Positions 16,502 to 24,536 of a stretch of DNA of 35,017 nucleotides are shown here, one piece after another. Position numbers and translations under genes: made by a program. Each line of letters opens with the position of its first letter. The first letter of the stretch is position 1. The DNA is from a bacterium (GTDB lineage: Bacteria > Oederibacteriota > Muellerivitia > Muellerivitales > Muellerivitaceae): NCBI GenBank assembly GCA_035549195.1, contig DASZRK010000022.1, positions 1 to 35,017 on the forward strand, read 5' to 3'. The notes beneath the pieces are model-generated. The model saw only the letters and a list, made by a program, of their open reading frames with translations, was not told the origin of the DNA and ran no database searches.

Positions 16502-17518
16502 ATGAAGAACTTTTTGCTCTCCATTTCGGTCCTGGCTCTCATCTCCACGGGGTGCAAACTCCTATGCACCGATCCGGGTGACGGCGGGCCTTTGGACCCG
16601 GGCCACTCCACCCCGACGGTGACCTTGACGCCCACCTCGACCCCCTCCGGATCGGAGACCCCCGCCCCGACCTGCCCCTATGTCTCCCAATGGGGGACCT
16701 TGGGATCGGCCAACGGGCAAATGAACCAGCCCATCGAATTGGCGTCGGATACCGGTGACAACATCTATCTCTCCGACTGGGGAAACAACCGCATCCAGGT
16801 CTTCGACTCCAACGGCAATTACCTGCGCCAATGGGGGACGGGCGGGAGCGGGAACGGGCAGTTCAACGTGCCCATCGGCATCGACATCACCCCTTCCGGC
16901 ACGGTCTATGTGGTGGACGTCTATAACTACCGGATCCAGTATTTCACCACCACCGGGACCTACCTGGGCCAATGGGGTTCCTACGGCACCGGCAACGGCC
17001 AGTTCAATACTCCCTGGGGCGTGGCCGTGGATGGTTCGGGGAACGTCTTCGTCACCGACGAGTGGAACAACCGCGTCGAGAAATTCGACGCCACCGGGAC
17101 CTACCTGGGCCAGTGGGGCTCCTACGGCACCGGCAACGGCCAGTTCAACTATTGCGTGGGCATCGCCGTGGACGCCTCGGGCAACGTTTATGTGAGCGAC
17201 CACGTGAACGGCCGGGTCCAGGAATTCACGAATTCGGGCGTCTTCCTGAACTCCTGGGGAAGCACGGGCAGCGCCCCGGGCCAGTTCAACCATCCGCAGG
17301 GCCTGAAGATCGACGCCGCCGGCCGGATCTATGTGGCGGACGACCAGAACAGCCGGGTCCAGGTCTTCGACTCCGGCATGAATTTCATCACCATGTGGGG
17401 GACCTATGGCTCGGCCGACTGCCAGTTCATCCGTCCCACGGGCATCGAGGTCAATTCGACCGGGGACGTCTTCGTATCCGATTACGGCAACAACCGCATC
17501 GAGAAGTTCCATCCCTAA
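16502..17518 (+). CDS. NHL-repeat six-bladed beta-propeller, probable lipoprotein
   Basis: 338 residues. ATG at 16502 is chosen for its AAAGGAG ribosome site; the frame extends upstream without support. The signal segment MKNFLLSISVLALISTGC ends in a cysteine, although the residue three before it is Ser, an unusual lipobox. A T/P-rich linker (~32-55) is followed by six ~47-residue NHL blades, each with W-G-x4-G-x2-N-G-Q-F, G-[IV]-x-[IV]-D and N-x-R-[IV]-[QE]-x-F motifs. NHL propellers bind protein, RNA or glycan ligands; here the role is extracytoplasmic and unknown. A strong terminator follows directly, so this is probably a one-gene transcript. Confidence 0.88.
   Translation: MKNFLLSISVLALISTGCKLLCTDPGDGGPLDPGHSTPTVTLTPTSTPSGSETPAPTCPYVSQWGTLGSANGQMNQPIELASDTGDNIYLSDWGNNRIQVFDSNGNYLRQWGTGGSGNGQFNVPIGIDITPSGTVYVVDVYNYRIQYFTTTGTYLGQWGSYGTGNGQFNTPWGVAVDGSGNVFVTDEWNNRVEKFDATGTYLGQWGSYGTGNGQFNYCVGIAVDASGNVYVSDHVNGRVQEFTNSGVFLNSWGSTGSAPGQFNHPQGLKIDAAGRIYVADDQNSRVQVFDSGMNFITMWGTYGSADCQFIRPTGIEVNSTGDVFVSDYGNNRIEKFHP
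16951..17150 (+). repeat. Two nearly identical NHL blade segments
   Basis: The 59 bases at 16951-17009 recur at 17092-17150 with only a few silent-looking changes. The offset of 141 bases equals exactly one 47-residue blade. This points to recent blade duplication or gene conversion inside the propeller gene. Confidence 0.8.
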
Positions 17519-17531
17519 AAGCGGGTCTCCC

Positions 17532-17569
17532 AAGCCCTTCGGCCTTCGGCCGAAGGGCTTTTTTGTTTT
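17532..17569 (+). terminator. Intrinsic terminator after the NHL lipoprotein gene
   Basis: A perfect 13-bp stem, AAGCCCTTCGGCC with GGCCGAAGGGCTT, surrounds a TTC loop and runs into TTTTTTGTTTT. It begins 14 bases after the stop codon. Confidence 0.93.
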
Positions 17570-17660
17570 CGGGGCCTTGGGCGGGAGGAAGGGTCCGAAA
17601 AGATCGTTTTGCGATCGGCGGCCGCTGGCCTAAATTGGTCCAAACCTCAAGGAGAGGAAC

Positions 17661-18836
17661 ATGGAACTACGGAAGATCCTGACCGCCGCTTCGGCCGTGA
17701 CCGCCGTCCTGTCATTCCTGGCTTTCCCTGGGGCCGGGGCGGAGGAGGCGGGGGCCCAGGGATCGGTTGGAACGCCCGCCCTGCTCGAAATGAGTTCGGC
17801 GGACGTGGTCCGGCAAATGGGCCTAGGATGGAACCTGGGCGACACGATGGAGTCCTGCGGGGACTCGATCCAAGGCCCGGACATCGGGAACTTCGAGACC
17901 GCCTGGGGCAACCCGAGGACCACGAAGGAAATGATCGACGCTATCCGGGCGGCGGGGTTCAGGTCCATCCGCATCCCGGTGGCCTGGTCCAATCTCATGG
18001 GGGACCATTACACCATCGACCCGGGATTGATGAAAAGGGTGCGGGAGATCGTGGATTGGGTCCAGGCGGACGGCATGATCGCGGTGGTCAATATCCACTG
18101 GGACGGCGGCTGGTGGTCCAGGTTCCCGGCCGAACCGGACAAGTGCATGGCCAAATACGAGCGGATCTGGACGCAGATATCGGCGAACTTCAAGGACCAT
18201 CCGGGCACGCTCATTTTCGAGTCCCTGAACGAGGAGGGCTGCTTCAACGACGTCTGGAACCGCTGGGGCGACAAGGACCCGGAGCACAAAAAGAAGGCCT
18301 TCGACATCCTGAACGGGATCAACCAGGCTTTCGTCGATATCGTCCGCAAGTCGGGCGGCCTGAACGCCCAGCGGCACCTCTTGATCGCCGGCTATGCCAC
18401 GGATATCGACCTGACCGTGGACCCGGATTTCCTGATGCCCAAGGACCCGGCGGGTCATTGCATCCTTTCCGTGCATTACTACACCCCTTTTACCTTCGCC
18501 GGGCTCGAACATGACGAATCCTGGGGCAAGATGCGCTCCACCTGGGGGACGGACGCGGACAAGGCGGAGTTGGACTCGAAGTTCGCGCTCTTGAAGCCCG
18601 CTTTCCTCGACAAGGGGATCCCGGTCATCGTGGGGGAATATGGCGCGACCCTGAAGAACAAGGACCTGGGCAGCGTGCGGAAATACATCCTGGCGGTGGC
18701 CCAGAAGGCCTATTCGATGGGCATGTGCCCTATGTTGTGGGACATGGGCAGCCATTTCGACCGGCGCACGCTGCGGTTCCGGGACGCGGAGCTTTTGAAG
18801 GGGTTCCGCAAGATCGAGGCGGGGAAGCGGGAATAG
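17661..18836 (+). CDS. Secreted glycoside hydrolase family 5 (endoglucanase-like)
   Basis: 391 residues with an AAGGAGAGG ribosome site. A signal peptide (1-~27) is followed by one GH5 TIM-barrel: MGLGWNLGDTME (53-64), the FRSIRIPVAWS strand (100-110), VNIHWDGGWW, the acid/base E191 in LIFESLNEE (canonical NEP is NEE here), HYYTPF (272-277) and nucleophile E326 in VIVGEYGA. Retaining cleavage of beta-1,4-glucans or mannans outside the cytoplasm is expected; the exact substrate is not deducible. There is no carbohydrate-binding module or FlgD-like tail, unlike other secreted proteins in the window. A decayed copy of its C-terminal part lies at 28195-28304. Confidence 0.92.
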   Translation: MELRKILTAASAVTAVLSFLAFPGAGAEEAGAQGSVGTPALLEMSSADVVRQMGLGWNLGDTMESCGDSIQGPDIGNFETAWGNPRTTKEMIDAIRAAGFRSIRIPVAWSNLMGDHYTIDPGLMKRVREIVDWVQADGMIAVVNIHWDGGWWSRFPAEPDKCMAKYERIWTQISANFKDHPGTLIFESLNEEGCFNDVWNRWGDKDPEHKKKAFDILNGINQAFVDIVRKSGGLNAQRHLLIAGYATDIDLTVDPDFLMPKDPAGHCILSVHYYTPFTFAGLEHDESWGKMRSTWGTDADKAELDSKFALLKPAFLDKGIPVIVGEYGATLKNKDLGSVRKYILAVAQKAYSMGMCPMLWDMGSHFDRRTLRFRDAELLKGFRKIEAGKRE

Positions 18837-18965
18837 GCTCCCCCCGGGGGCCACAGATCCTAGAACTTTTGCCTTTGAAAAATGACCGGAGTCGAAGTTC
18901 CCCGCCGGGGTCCTGGGACGGGTGAAGACCGAAATAGGCCCGGCCCTTGGTGGAAGAAGGAAAAA

Positions 18966-19775
18966 CTAAAAATTCAGGTGCAACAACTTGAATTCGGCGA
19001 AAGGCATCTTCAAAAGTACCGCTCCCGTTCCCAGGTCGCAAAATTCCGTGATGCGCAGCTTGGTGTTGGTGAAACAGACCCGCTTTTCCTTGTTGGAGAC
19101 CCCCTCCAGTCGATAGGGACCCTTTTTGGACCAAATCGTCTTCCCTTGCTCGTTCACGATGAAATAGGCCTCTTGCCGGGGATCGGGAGAGTGTTCCCAT
19201 AGGACGATCCGTTGACCCTCATCCGTGATCGCCTGTGGAAGGCCGGGGGATCCAACGGGGATCTTTCGTTCGGAATGGGACGAGAGGTCGTGAAGGACGA
19301 AGGTCCTTGGGGCGTTGGCCCCACCGGGTGGGGGGCAGGCTTCTTCAACCAGGAACCGGCCATTGGCCGAAAGGACGGCGTGCATCCCGGAAGTCCTCAA
19401 TATTTCCCGACCGGTCCTCTCGTATACGAACAATCGATATTCCTCTTTTCTCCTGAAAATGAAGAAAGACCGTCCGGATCCTTTGGAGGCGCCGCCGGAG
19501 TCCTGCGCAAAACCGCGTTGGATCCCATGGGTGCGGAGAACTTTCTCCCCCTTTAAAAAAACGATCGTGGATCGGGGTTCCCCGTCGGGATAACTCGTCC
19601 TGACCTGGACGTGATAAGGTTCGGCCGTTGGTTGGGGGGAAGGGGAACTTTGTTTTTCGGTCCCGGAAGAGGAGCCGACCACGGGTGCGGCCAGCGAAAG
19701 GGCCAAGGAAAGGGCCTTAAAAGACGGCGGCCTCAGCCCCTTGCCGTTAAGGCTCGTACGGTTTTTGAGGGCCAT
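18966..19775 (-). CDS. Exported protein of unknown function, last gene of the metal locus
   Basis: 269 residues. A hydrophobic segment (~20-35) suggests a signal peptide or anchor. The rest is beta-rich, with motifs GRFLVEE, TFVLHDLSS, GQRIVLWEHS and AYFIVNEQGKTIWS that resemble blades of a WD/Kelch-like or Tol-type propeller, but I recognise no family. Its ATG (19775) lies 29 bases inside the preceding CxCxxC gene, so translation may be coupled; a later start is possible. It could be a passenger in the operon rather than a metal protein. Confidence 0.65.
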   Translation of the reverse strand: MALKNRTSLNGKGLRPPSFKALSLALSLAAPVVGSSSGTEKQSSPSPQPTAEPYHVQVRTSYPDGEPRSTIVFLKGEKVLRTHGIQRGFAQDSGGASKGSGRSFFIFRRKEEYRLFVYERTGREILRTSGMHAVLSANGRFLVEEACPPPGGANAPRTFVLHDLSSHSERKIPVGSPGLPQAITDEGQRIVLWEHSPDPRQEAYFIVNEQGKTIWSKKGPYRLEGVSNKEKRVCFTNTKLRITEFCDLGTGAVLLKMPFAEFKLLHLNF

Positions 19776-20049
19776 TCAGGGATTCCATCCGACGCTGACG
19801 GTAAGTCTGGCATTTGGCGCAGTTGCATCCGTTCTGGAAGAACCACCCGAATGTTTTGGGTTTTGGCTGGACGGTGGGTGTCGGGGAAGGCTTTTTCACG
19901 GCCGTTCCCTGGACGGTCTTTGTGGGCGACGGGGTGGGAGAAGGCGTTCGATCCGGCGCGGAAAAGACATGGCCCGCCGCGAAAAACAACGGGATGGATA
20001 AGGCGAAGACCAGGGTTTTGGAACTGAAATTACCCAAAGGGTCACTCAT
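19747..20049 (-). CDS. Small exported CxCxxC protein with PT-rich linker
   Basis: 100 residues. The hydrophobic N-terminus (TLVFALSIPLFFAAGHVFSA) looks like a signal peptide. A TPSPTPSPTK...KPSPTPTVQPKPK linker leads to a short C-terminal segment, GWFFQNGCNCAKCQTYRQRR, with three cysteines in C-x-C-x2-C. Three clustered cysteines suggest soft-metal binding or redox. The start overlaps the MerC-like stop by eight bases (ATGAGTGA). I do not recognise the family. Its position inside a metal-transport operon supports a metal-handling role, by inference. Confidence 0.65.
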   Translation of the reverse strand: MSDPLGNFSSKTLVFALSIPLFFAAGHVFSAPDRTPSPTPSPTKTVQGTAVKKPSPTPTVQPKPKTFGWFFQNGCNCAKCQTYRQRRMESLNGPQKPYEP

Positions 20050-20479
20050 GGGCCGTGATCCCTTTGGAAGGCCCGTGATGACAGGTCCTGCATTCGAGGC
20101 AAAGCCTCCGGTTCAAAAGGTGTCCCGCGGCCAGTCCCAGCGCCCCGGGGACGGCCAGCCATAAGCCCTGGGGTCCCATGATCCAAACCTTGCCGACGAC
20201 GATCATCCCGGTGCAGAAATACAGAAGCATCAAAAGGCGCTTTTTCCGGTGGAGATGGAACCCGGAACAAAAACTCACCGTGGCCAGCAACATGGAGCAT
20301 CCGATGAACAAAAGCTCGACCCGGCGGTCCACCAAGAACGCCATCCCGATCCAGGGCAGGGCCAGGATCAAGAAGGGGAGCGCGACGCAATGCACCGCGC
20401 AGGTCAATGACAAAAGGGCCCCGACTTGATCCAGCCGTGATCGGCTTAAGACTTCCGGTTTCTTTTCCATTCGATCCAT
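20042..20479 (-). CDS. MerC-like inner-membrane protein
   Basis: 145 residues with four hydrophobic segments. The first contains C-A-V-H-C-V-A-L-P-F, the vicinal Cys/His signature of MerC-domain proteins, and the C-terminus has CLECRTCHHG, another potential metal site. MerC of mercury operons carries metal across the membrane; chromosomal relatives are often found in zinc- or other metal-responsive clusters. Starts at 20479 and 20470 (ATG) are both possible; neither has a strong ribosome site. It lies 40 bases after the ZnuB-like permease and overlaps the next gene, supporting one operon. Confidence 0.8.
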   Translation of the reverse strand: MDRMEKKPEVLSRSRLDQVGALLSLTCAVHCVALPFLILALPWIGMAFLVDRRVELLFIGCSMLLATVSFCSGFHLHRKKRLLMLLYFCTGMIVVGKVWIMGPQGLWLAVPGALGLAAGHLLNRRLCLECRTCHHGPSKGITAHE

Positions 20480-20519
20480 TCCGTGGTTCTTTGGGCAACT
20501 TCGATCGTCAATAAACCCT

Positions 20520-21347
20520 TTACCGATCGGCGTTTTTCATCCGGGTCACGACCGAAATAAAAATCACCGACAAGCCGAAAACACAAACGATGGTCGCGCC
20601 CATCGGCCAATCCCGGTCATAGGACAGGACCGCGCTCACGCTCGAGACCAACAACCCGATCCCCCAAGCCCAGTAAAGGCGGCGGTTCCCCTTTATACCC
20701 AAAAGGGTGGCGCAGACCAACGGCATGATCAGAAAAGAAAAAACGGCCAATACGCCTGACACCTTCACGGATGAAGTCACGACCAGCCCGAACGACGAAT
20801 AGAACAAGAAATCCCAAAGCCTGACGGATAAACCCTTGCGCTTGGCCGCCCTTGTGTCCGTGGAACAAAGGGTGAGGTTCTTATGTCCGAAATAAAGGAA
20901 GATCCCGACCAGGCTGTAAAGGGTTCCCATGATGAAGATATCCTTCCAGGAGACCCACCCTAAGGCTTCGCCGTTCAAGGTCCCTTGCACATGCTCGGCC
21001 CCATGGGGGGCATTGGTCAATAAAAGAAGGGAGGTGGCTGTGGCCAGGGAAAAGGCGATGCCGATGAAGGCTTCCTGCAACACGGAATGATTCCTGTCCC
21101 ATAAAAAACTGAATAGGGCCGCTCCCAAAAGGGTGAACGCGAAGGACCAATAGTAGCCCGAGGGATCGTGGGGTTCGGCGCCCAAAAGAAAAGCGACGGA
21201 CTGACCCAAGGCCGCGATCTGGGCCAGGGCCAAGTCCACGAAAATAACGCCCCGGGCCAGCACATGCTGGCCCAAGGCGGGATGGATCAGCACCAACAGG
21301 AGGCACGCCAGGATCGGTAATCCCATTATGAGAATGAATTGATGCAT
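20520..21347 (-). CDS. ZnuB-like metal ABC transporter permease
   Basis: 275 residues, hydrophobic throughout with about eight membrane spans, of the ABC-3 (zinc/manganese) permease family. Typical features are GVIFVDLALAQIAALGQS near the N-terminus, HGAEHVQGTLNGE in the middle, and the VTSSVKVSGVLAVFSFLIMP segment that couples to the ATPase. It moves metal delivered by the binding protein encoded 14 bases upstream. No matching ATPase (ZnuC) gene is next to it, unlike the usual znuABC arrangement; the ATPase in this cluster belongs to the FtsX-type permease. Confidence 0.88.
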   Translation of the reverse strand: MHQFILIMGLPILACLLLVLIHPALGQHVLARGVIFVDLALAQIAALGQSVAFLLGAEPHDPSGYYWSFAFTLLGAALFSFLWDRNHSVLQEAFIGIAFSLATATSLLLLTNAPHGAEHVQGTLNGEALGWVSWKDIFIMGTLYSLVGIFLYFGHKNLTLCSTDTRAAKRKGLSVRLWDFLFYSSFGLVVTSSVKVSGVLAVFSFLIMPLVCATLLGIKGNRRLYWAWGIGLLVSSVSAVLSYDRDWPMGATIVCVFGLSVIFISVVTRMKNADR

Positions 21348-21361
21348 GGCGTCCTCGCTTT

Positions 21362-22267
21362 TTAGAGGTTCTTGGCCAACGCGGAGACAATGGCGTCGAA
21401 TTTGGAGAAAACATCCTTGGCCTCGGGCGTCGCATCGACCTCGAACGGGATCTCCAGGGCGACCCCCCCGGCCTTCTTGGCCAGGTCTTGGCTGGCGTCG
21501 GCATCATTATAGGTGGCATAGACCACCACCTTGGCGCCCAAGGACTTCATCCTTTCGGCCGTTTCCGCCAAATGCCTGGCGCTGGGAGGGATGCCGGGTT
21601 TGATCTCCACGGTCCCCGCCAGCTTCAGGTCGAAACGCTCGACGAAATAATCGAAGTTCCTGTGATAGCTCGCGACGTAGGAACCCCTGAAAGGTTTCAA
21701 CTTTTCCTTCCAACCCTGCAAGGCGGTCTCCATCCGCTTATCGAAGGCCACGGCGTTGGCTTGATAATCCGAGGCGTTGGCCGGGTCCAATTCCGCGAGG
21801 ACCTTGGCCAAATGGTCGGCCACGATCTCCAGGTTCTTGGGGTCCGTGTAATAGTGGGGGTTGCCCAGGGGATGGATGTCCCCCTCCGCCCGGCTGACGG
21901 TCCCCGTCGGTTTTTCCAACACCTCGATCCCTTCGGACGCATCCATAAAGCCCTTGGAACCGGGCTGGATCTTCGGGTTGCGGCTTCCGGGGATCACCAG
22001 GGGGATCCAGCCTCCGTCCAATTCAAGCCCCACCGAAATGAACAAATCGGCGTCCTGGACCTTTTTCATCAGGCTGGGTTTGGCCGGGACGAAGTGCGGG
22101 TCCTCGTACCCTTTGCATAGGCTAAAGGCCGTTACGTGTTTACCCCCGACGAACTGGGCCACCGAGGCCAGATCGGTCAAGGATGTGGCGACCTTCAACT
22201 CGGCCATGGCCGGAACGGCCGTGGCTAACATCAAAACTGCGAACAGCGATCGAATCCATGTCTTCAT
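21362..22267 (-). CDS. ZnuA-like periplasmic metal-binding protein
   Basis: 301 residues, ATG 22267 with AAGGAG. Signal peptide MKTWIRSLFAVLMLATAVPAMA. This is a cluster A-I (ZnuA/TroA) solute-binding protein: ELKVATSLTDLASVAQFVGG at the start, and candidate metal ligands H58 (EDPHFVPAKPS), H138 (GNPHYYTDP), H202 (ASYHRNFDYF) and an acidic residue in TYNDADAS (~254-257). There is no long His-rich loop between the first two ligands, so specificity (zinc versus manganese or iron) is not certain; the neighbours favour zinc. The longer upstream frame is rejected because it would start before the signal peptide. Confidence 0.9.
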   Translation of the reverse strand: MKTWIRSLFAVLMLATAVPAMAELKVATSLTDLASVAQFVGGKHVTAFSLCKGYEDPHFVPAKPSLMKKVQDADLFISVGLELDGGWIPLVIPGSRNPKIQPGSKGFMDASEGIEVLEKPTGTVSRAEGDIHPLGNPHYYTDPKNLEIVADHLAKVLAELDPANASDYQANAVAFDKRMETALQGWKEKLKPFRGSYVASYHRNFDYFVERFDLKLAGTVEIKPGIPPSARHLAETAERMKSLGAKVVVYATYNDADASQDLAKKAGGVALEIPFEVDATPEAKDVFSKFDAIVSALAKNL

Positions 22268-22316
22268 GCTCTTCTCCTTAGGTTTGATTCTTGATTTCCT
22301 GACCCTGCTTCGCCTT

Positions 22317-23405
22317 TTAATAAGAATGGGGCGGGTGGAACCCAATGGTGTAATTGAACTGGACCATGACCCGGTGGTCCCACGCCGTGCCGGAAGCGTC
22401 ATCGGCGTCCGCCTTGGCGATGCTGTACTCCGCCCGGATGGCCGTGAACTCCGAGGGGGTCCAGGTGATGTTGGCGGAACCCTTCTGCACATGTCCGGGA
22501 AGGGGGTCCCCCGCGCCGTCCACCAGGGTTTCCGTCAGGCTGTGGTAGGCCTCTTCCACGCGGATGCCCGTCCACCAGGATTGGGACCAGCGGTATTGCA
22601 AAAAGGCGTTCCAACCGTCGGTTTCCTGGTTGTAGATCCCGTCCCCAAAAGAATCCCGGCGGATATACTCCCCGGCCAGGATCCAACCCCTCTGGTTCGA
22701 TTGGCGCATGGGGATCTCGCGGAAGGTCAGGTCGACGCCAAAAGCGGCGTGGTGCAGGCCGTCGTCCCCGAGGCCCATGAGGGAGGACTCCCCTAATTCC
22801 ATCGTCAGGTCCTCGCCCAGGTCCCATTGGTTCTTCAAATGGGCCAGCCAGGGAATGTTCTCGTGCGCCGTGGAGGCGAAGTTGAGGCCTTCGGTCCCGC
22901 CCCCTTGATAGCCTCCCAGGGTCAATTCACAGAACCAGGGAAGCGGCGAAAGCCAGGAGGCTTCGATCCCCGTGCCGTTAAAACCTTCCTCGCCGATCGA
23001 ATTCTCCATGATGACCGGTGCCTGGATGAAGGGGTAAGCGTGGGTATGGAGCCGCCCATGTTTACCGAAGGCGACCTTGAACTTACCCACCTTCAATTGG
23101 ATGTTATCAATTTCGTTGTTGGTCGCGAAAACCTCCTCCGGTGTCACCTCATCGGGTGCGAAGACCAGATTGGCCGTCAAGGTCCAGTAGGGGTCCACGG
23201 TGGAGATCAAGCTGATCTCCGACTCCTGGAACTGGGGCCCATAGGGTTGGTCCAAGTCCGGGGCGGCTTGCACCAGGAACAAGGCGTTGAACCCAATGGC
23301 GGGATTGGCGAGGTTCGAGATGATGGAACGGGTCTGGGCATGGGCCTGGATCGCGCCCATCCCAAGGGCCAAACAACAGATGAATAAACGAATGCAAGAT
23401 TTCAT
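22317..23405 (-). CDS. Outer-membrane beta-barrel (porin-like) of the metal locus
   Basis: 362 residues with a strong AAGGAGGA ribosome site. Signal peptide MKSCIRLFICCLALGMGAIQAHA. The mature protein has alternating beta strands with aromatic girdles (WTLTANLVFA, WFCELTLGGYQGGG, GWNAFLQYRWSQSWWTGIRV) and ends in strands with an aromatic-rich C-terminus, as expected of an outer-membrane barrel. FGKHGRLHTHAYPF and GLHHAAFGV supply histidines. There is no TonB plug domain, so it is a channel rather than a classical TonB receptor. Its place directly before znuA-like suggests passage of metal or a metal complex across the outer membrane. Confidence 0.78.
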   Translation of the reverse strand: MKSCIRLFICCLALGMGAIQAHAQTRSIISNLANPAIGFNALFLVQAAPDLDQPYGPQFQESEISLISTVDPYWTLTANLVFAPDEVTPEEVFATNNEIDNIQLKVGKFKVAFGKHGRLHTHAYPFIQAPVIMENSIGEEGFNGTGIEASWLSPLPWFCELTLGGYQGGGTEGLNFASTAHENIPWLAHLKNQWDLGEDLTMELGESSLMGLGDDGLHHAAFGVDLTFREIPMRQSNQRGWILAGEYIRRDSFGDGIYNQETDGWNAFLQYRWSQSWWTGIRVEEAYHSLTETLVDGAGDPLPGHVQKGSANITWTPSEFTAIRAEYSIAKADADDASGTAWDHRVMVQFNYTIGFHPPHSY

Positions 23406-23444
23406 TCTTCCTCCTTTTTTTGCGGTCCCAGAGGACCGGTGGTA

Positions 23445-23744
23445 CTACGCTGAAGGACGCTTTCCCGGGGGATCCCTCCCTGGATTGAAAATGAGGACCG
23501 CGGATACAACCCCGGTCTCTTTAAAAATGATCGAACCCATCCAGTAAACGGGGAAGAGTTCGGGTTGGACCGCGGGCACGATCCCTTGGGAGCCCGAGTG
23601 GTTCCAATGACAGTAGGCGCAGTGACCGTCCTGGGTTCTACCGTGGCGGTGATGGTGGACAAAGCCCTCCACGCCGATGACCAAAAGGAGCAGGAAGGCC
23701 ATTGCGGCCAACAGGGCCTTCAAGGCGGTCTTATTCGGATCCAC
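23445..23744 (-). CDS. His-rich/CxYC small membrane protein, copy A
   Basis: 99 residues from GTG 23744. One N-terminal hydrophobic span is followed by VEGFVHHHRHG and GHCAYCHWNHS, a His cluster plus C-A-Y-C-H motif suited to metal binding on the outer face of the inner membrane. The frame also has an ATG at 23819, but that would overlap the upstream gene by 61 bases. The GTG start is preceded by GAGGGA, clears the upstream stop and aligns without gaps from residue 1 to the E-G-F-V-H motif of the paralogue at 27786-28079. It is perhaps a DUF2946-like protein; function unknown. Confidence 0.75.
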   Translation of the reverse strand: MDPNKTALKALLAAMAFLLLLVIGVEGFVHHHRHGRTQDGHCAYCHWNHSGSQGIVPAVQPELFPVYWMGSIIFKETGVVSAVLIFNPGRDPPGKRPSA

Positions 23745-23758
23745 TTGGGTCCCTCGGG

Positions 23759-24532
23759 TCAAAACCAGGACCTCCTTGGCACCTTCACCCGGTCCGAGCT
23801 CATCCGGTAAAGGCACCATCCGCCGTTCTCCTCGTCGAATTCACGCCCGATGTCCAGGGTCCCATGGACCGTGACGGGCACATCCATGATCCCCTCGATC
23901 TCGGACCCGGGGACCATCTTCACGTAGATCCATTGGTTGAGCTTGGGGGTGACGCCGTAACAACAGGTCATCCGGCTTTGGGCCAGGATGAAGGATGATA
24001 CCTTTTCCTTGTCCGTCGCCATGGGGATCATGAAACCGACCACCTCGACCTTTTGCCCGTTCAAGGTTCGGATGGGCGCCGGTATGTCGTAGGTCCGTTT
24101 CTTTTTGGACGCCGGCTTTTTTTCGAAGGGATCCCCGCGGTTGGTGTCGTCCTGGGAAAGGCTCGTTCCCTGGCTGACGTCGGTGATCTCGCAGGGAAAG
24201 GAAGCCAAGGCCTCGAACCCGACCCTGTAATGGTCGCCTTCCTGGGGCCAGGGGATCTTCCCGGCGGGGACCGGCGGTTTGGGACCGGGGGCGGCGTTCT
24301 TACCCGGGGTCTCCTCCCGAGCGCTCATGGTCTTCCACCATTGACCGAGGCTGGGGGTGGAAGCCGCCTTGGACAGCATGAAAGCCAGGAGAACGAACCA
24401 GGCCACGCTCAGGGCGATCATGGCCCAGAACTTCCAGTCCGTGGGGGGAATGCGCGATTCGTAGGTGATCCTGGCCTTTCTTCCGGCCCCGGCGATCTTG
24501 ACATAGGTTTTGATCCGGTTGGGGTGGGTCAT
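23759..24532 (-). CDS. DUF3299-like membrane-anchored protein (second copy)
   Basis: 257 residues. One membrane span (~36-54) follows a cytoplasmic N-terminus. The periplasmic part contains VVGFMIPMA (~165-172), SSFILAQSRMTCCYG (179-193), KLNQWIYVKM and PVTVHGTLDIG, the DUF3299 pattern with vicinal cysteines. DUF3299 proteins accompany zinc-uptake systems such as zrg of Vibrio cholerae and PA4063-PA4066 of Pseudomonas aeruginosa. It starts four bases after a related gene (24537-25160), so the locus carries a tandem divergent pair. It has an extra anchor and a Lys-rich insertion compared with its neighbour. Its molecular function is unknown. Confidence 0.8.
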   Translation of the reverse strand: MTHPNRIKTYVKIAGAGRKARITYESRIPPTDWKFWAMIALSVAWFVLLAFMLSKAASTPSLGQWWKTMSAREETPGKNAAPGPKPPVPAGKIPWPQEGDHYRVGFEALASFPCEITDVSQGTSLSQDDTNRGDPFEKKPASKKKRTYDIPAPIRTLNGQKVEVVGFMIPMATDKEKVSSFILAQSRMTCCYGVTPKLNQWIYVKMVPGSEIEGIMDVPVTVHGTLDIGREFDEENGGWCLYRMSSDRVKVPRRSWF

Positions 24533-24536
24533 GGGG

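Noticed and set aside
23745-23819. N-terminal extension of copy A of the His/CxYC protein to ATG 23819
   Set aside because: It would overlap the upstream DUF3299-like gene by 61 bases and has no counterpart in the paralogue.
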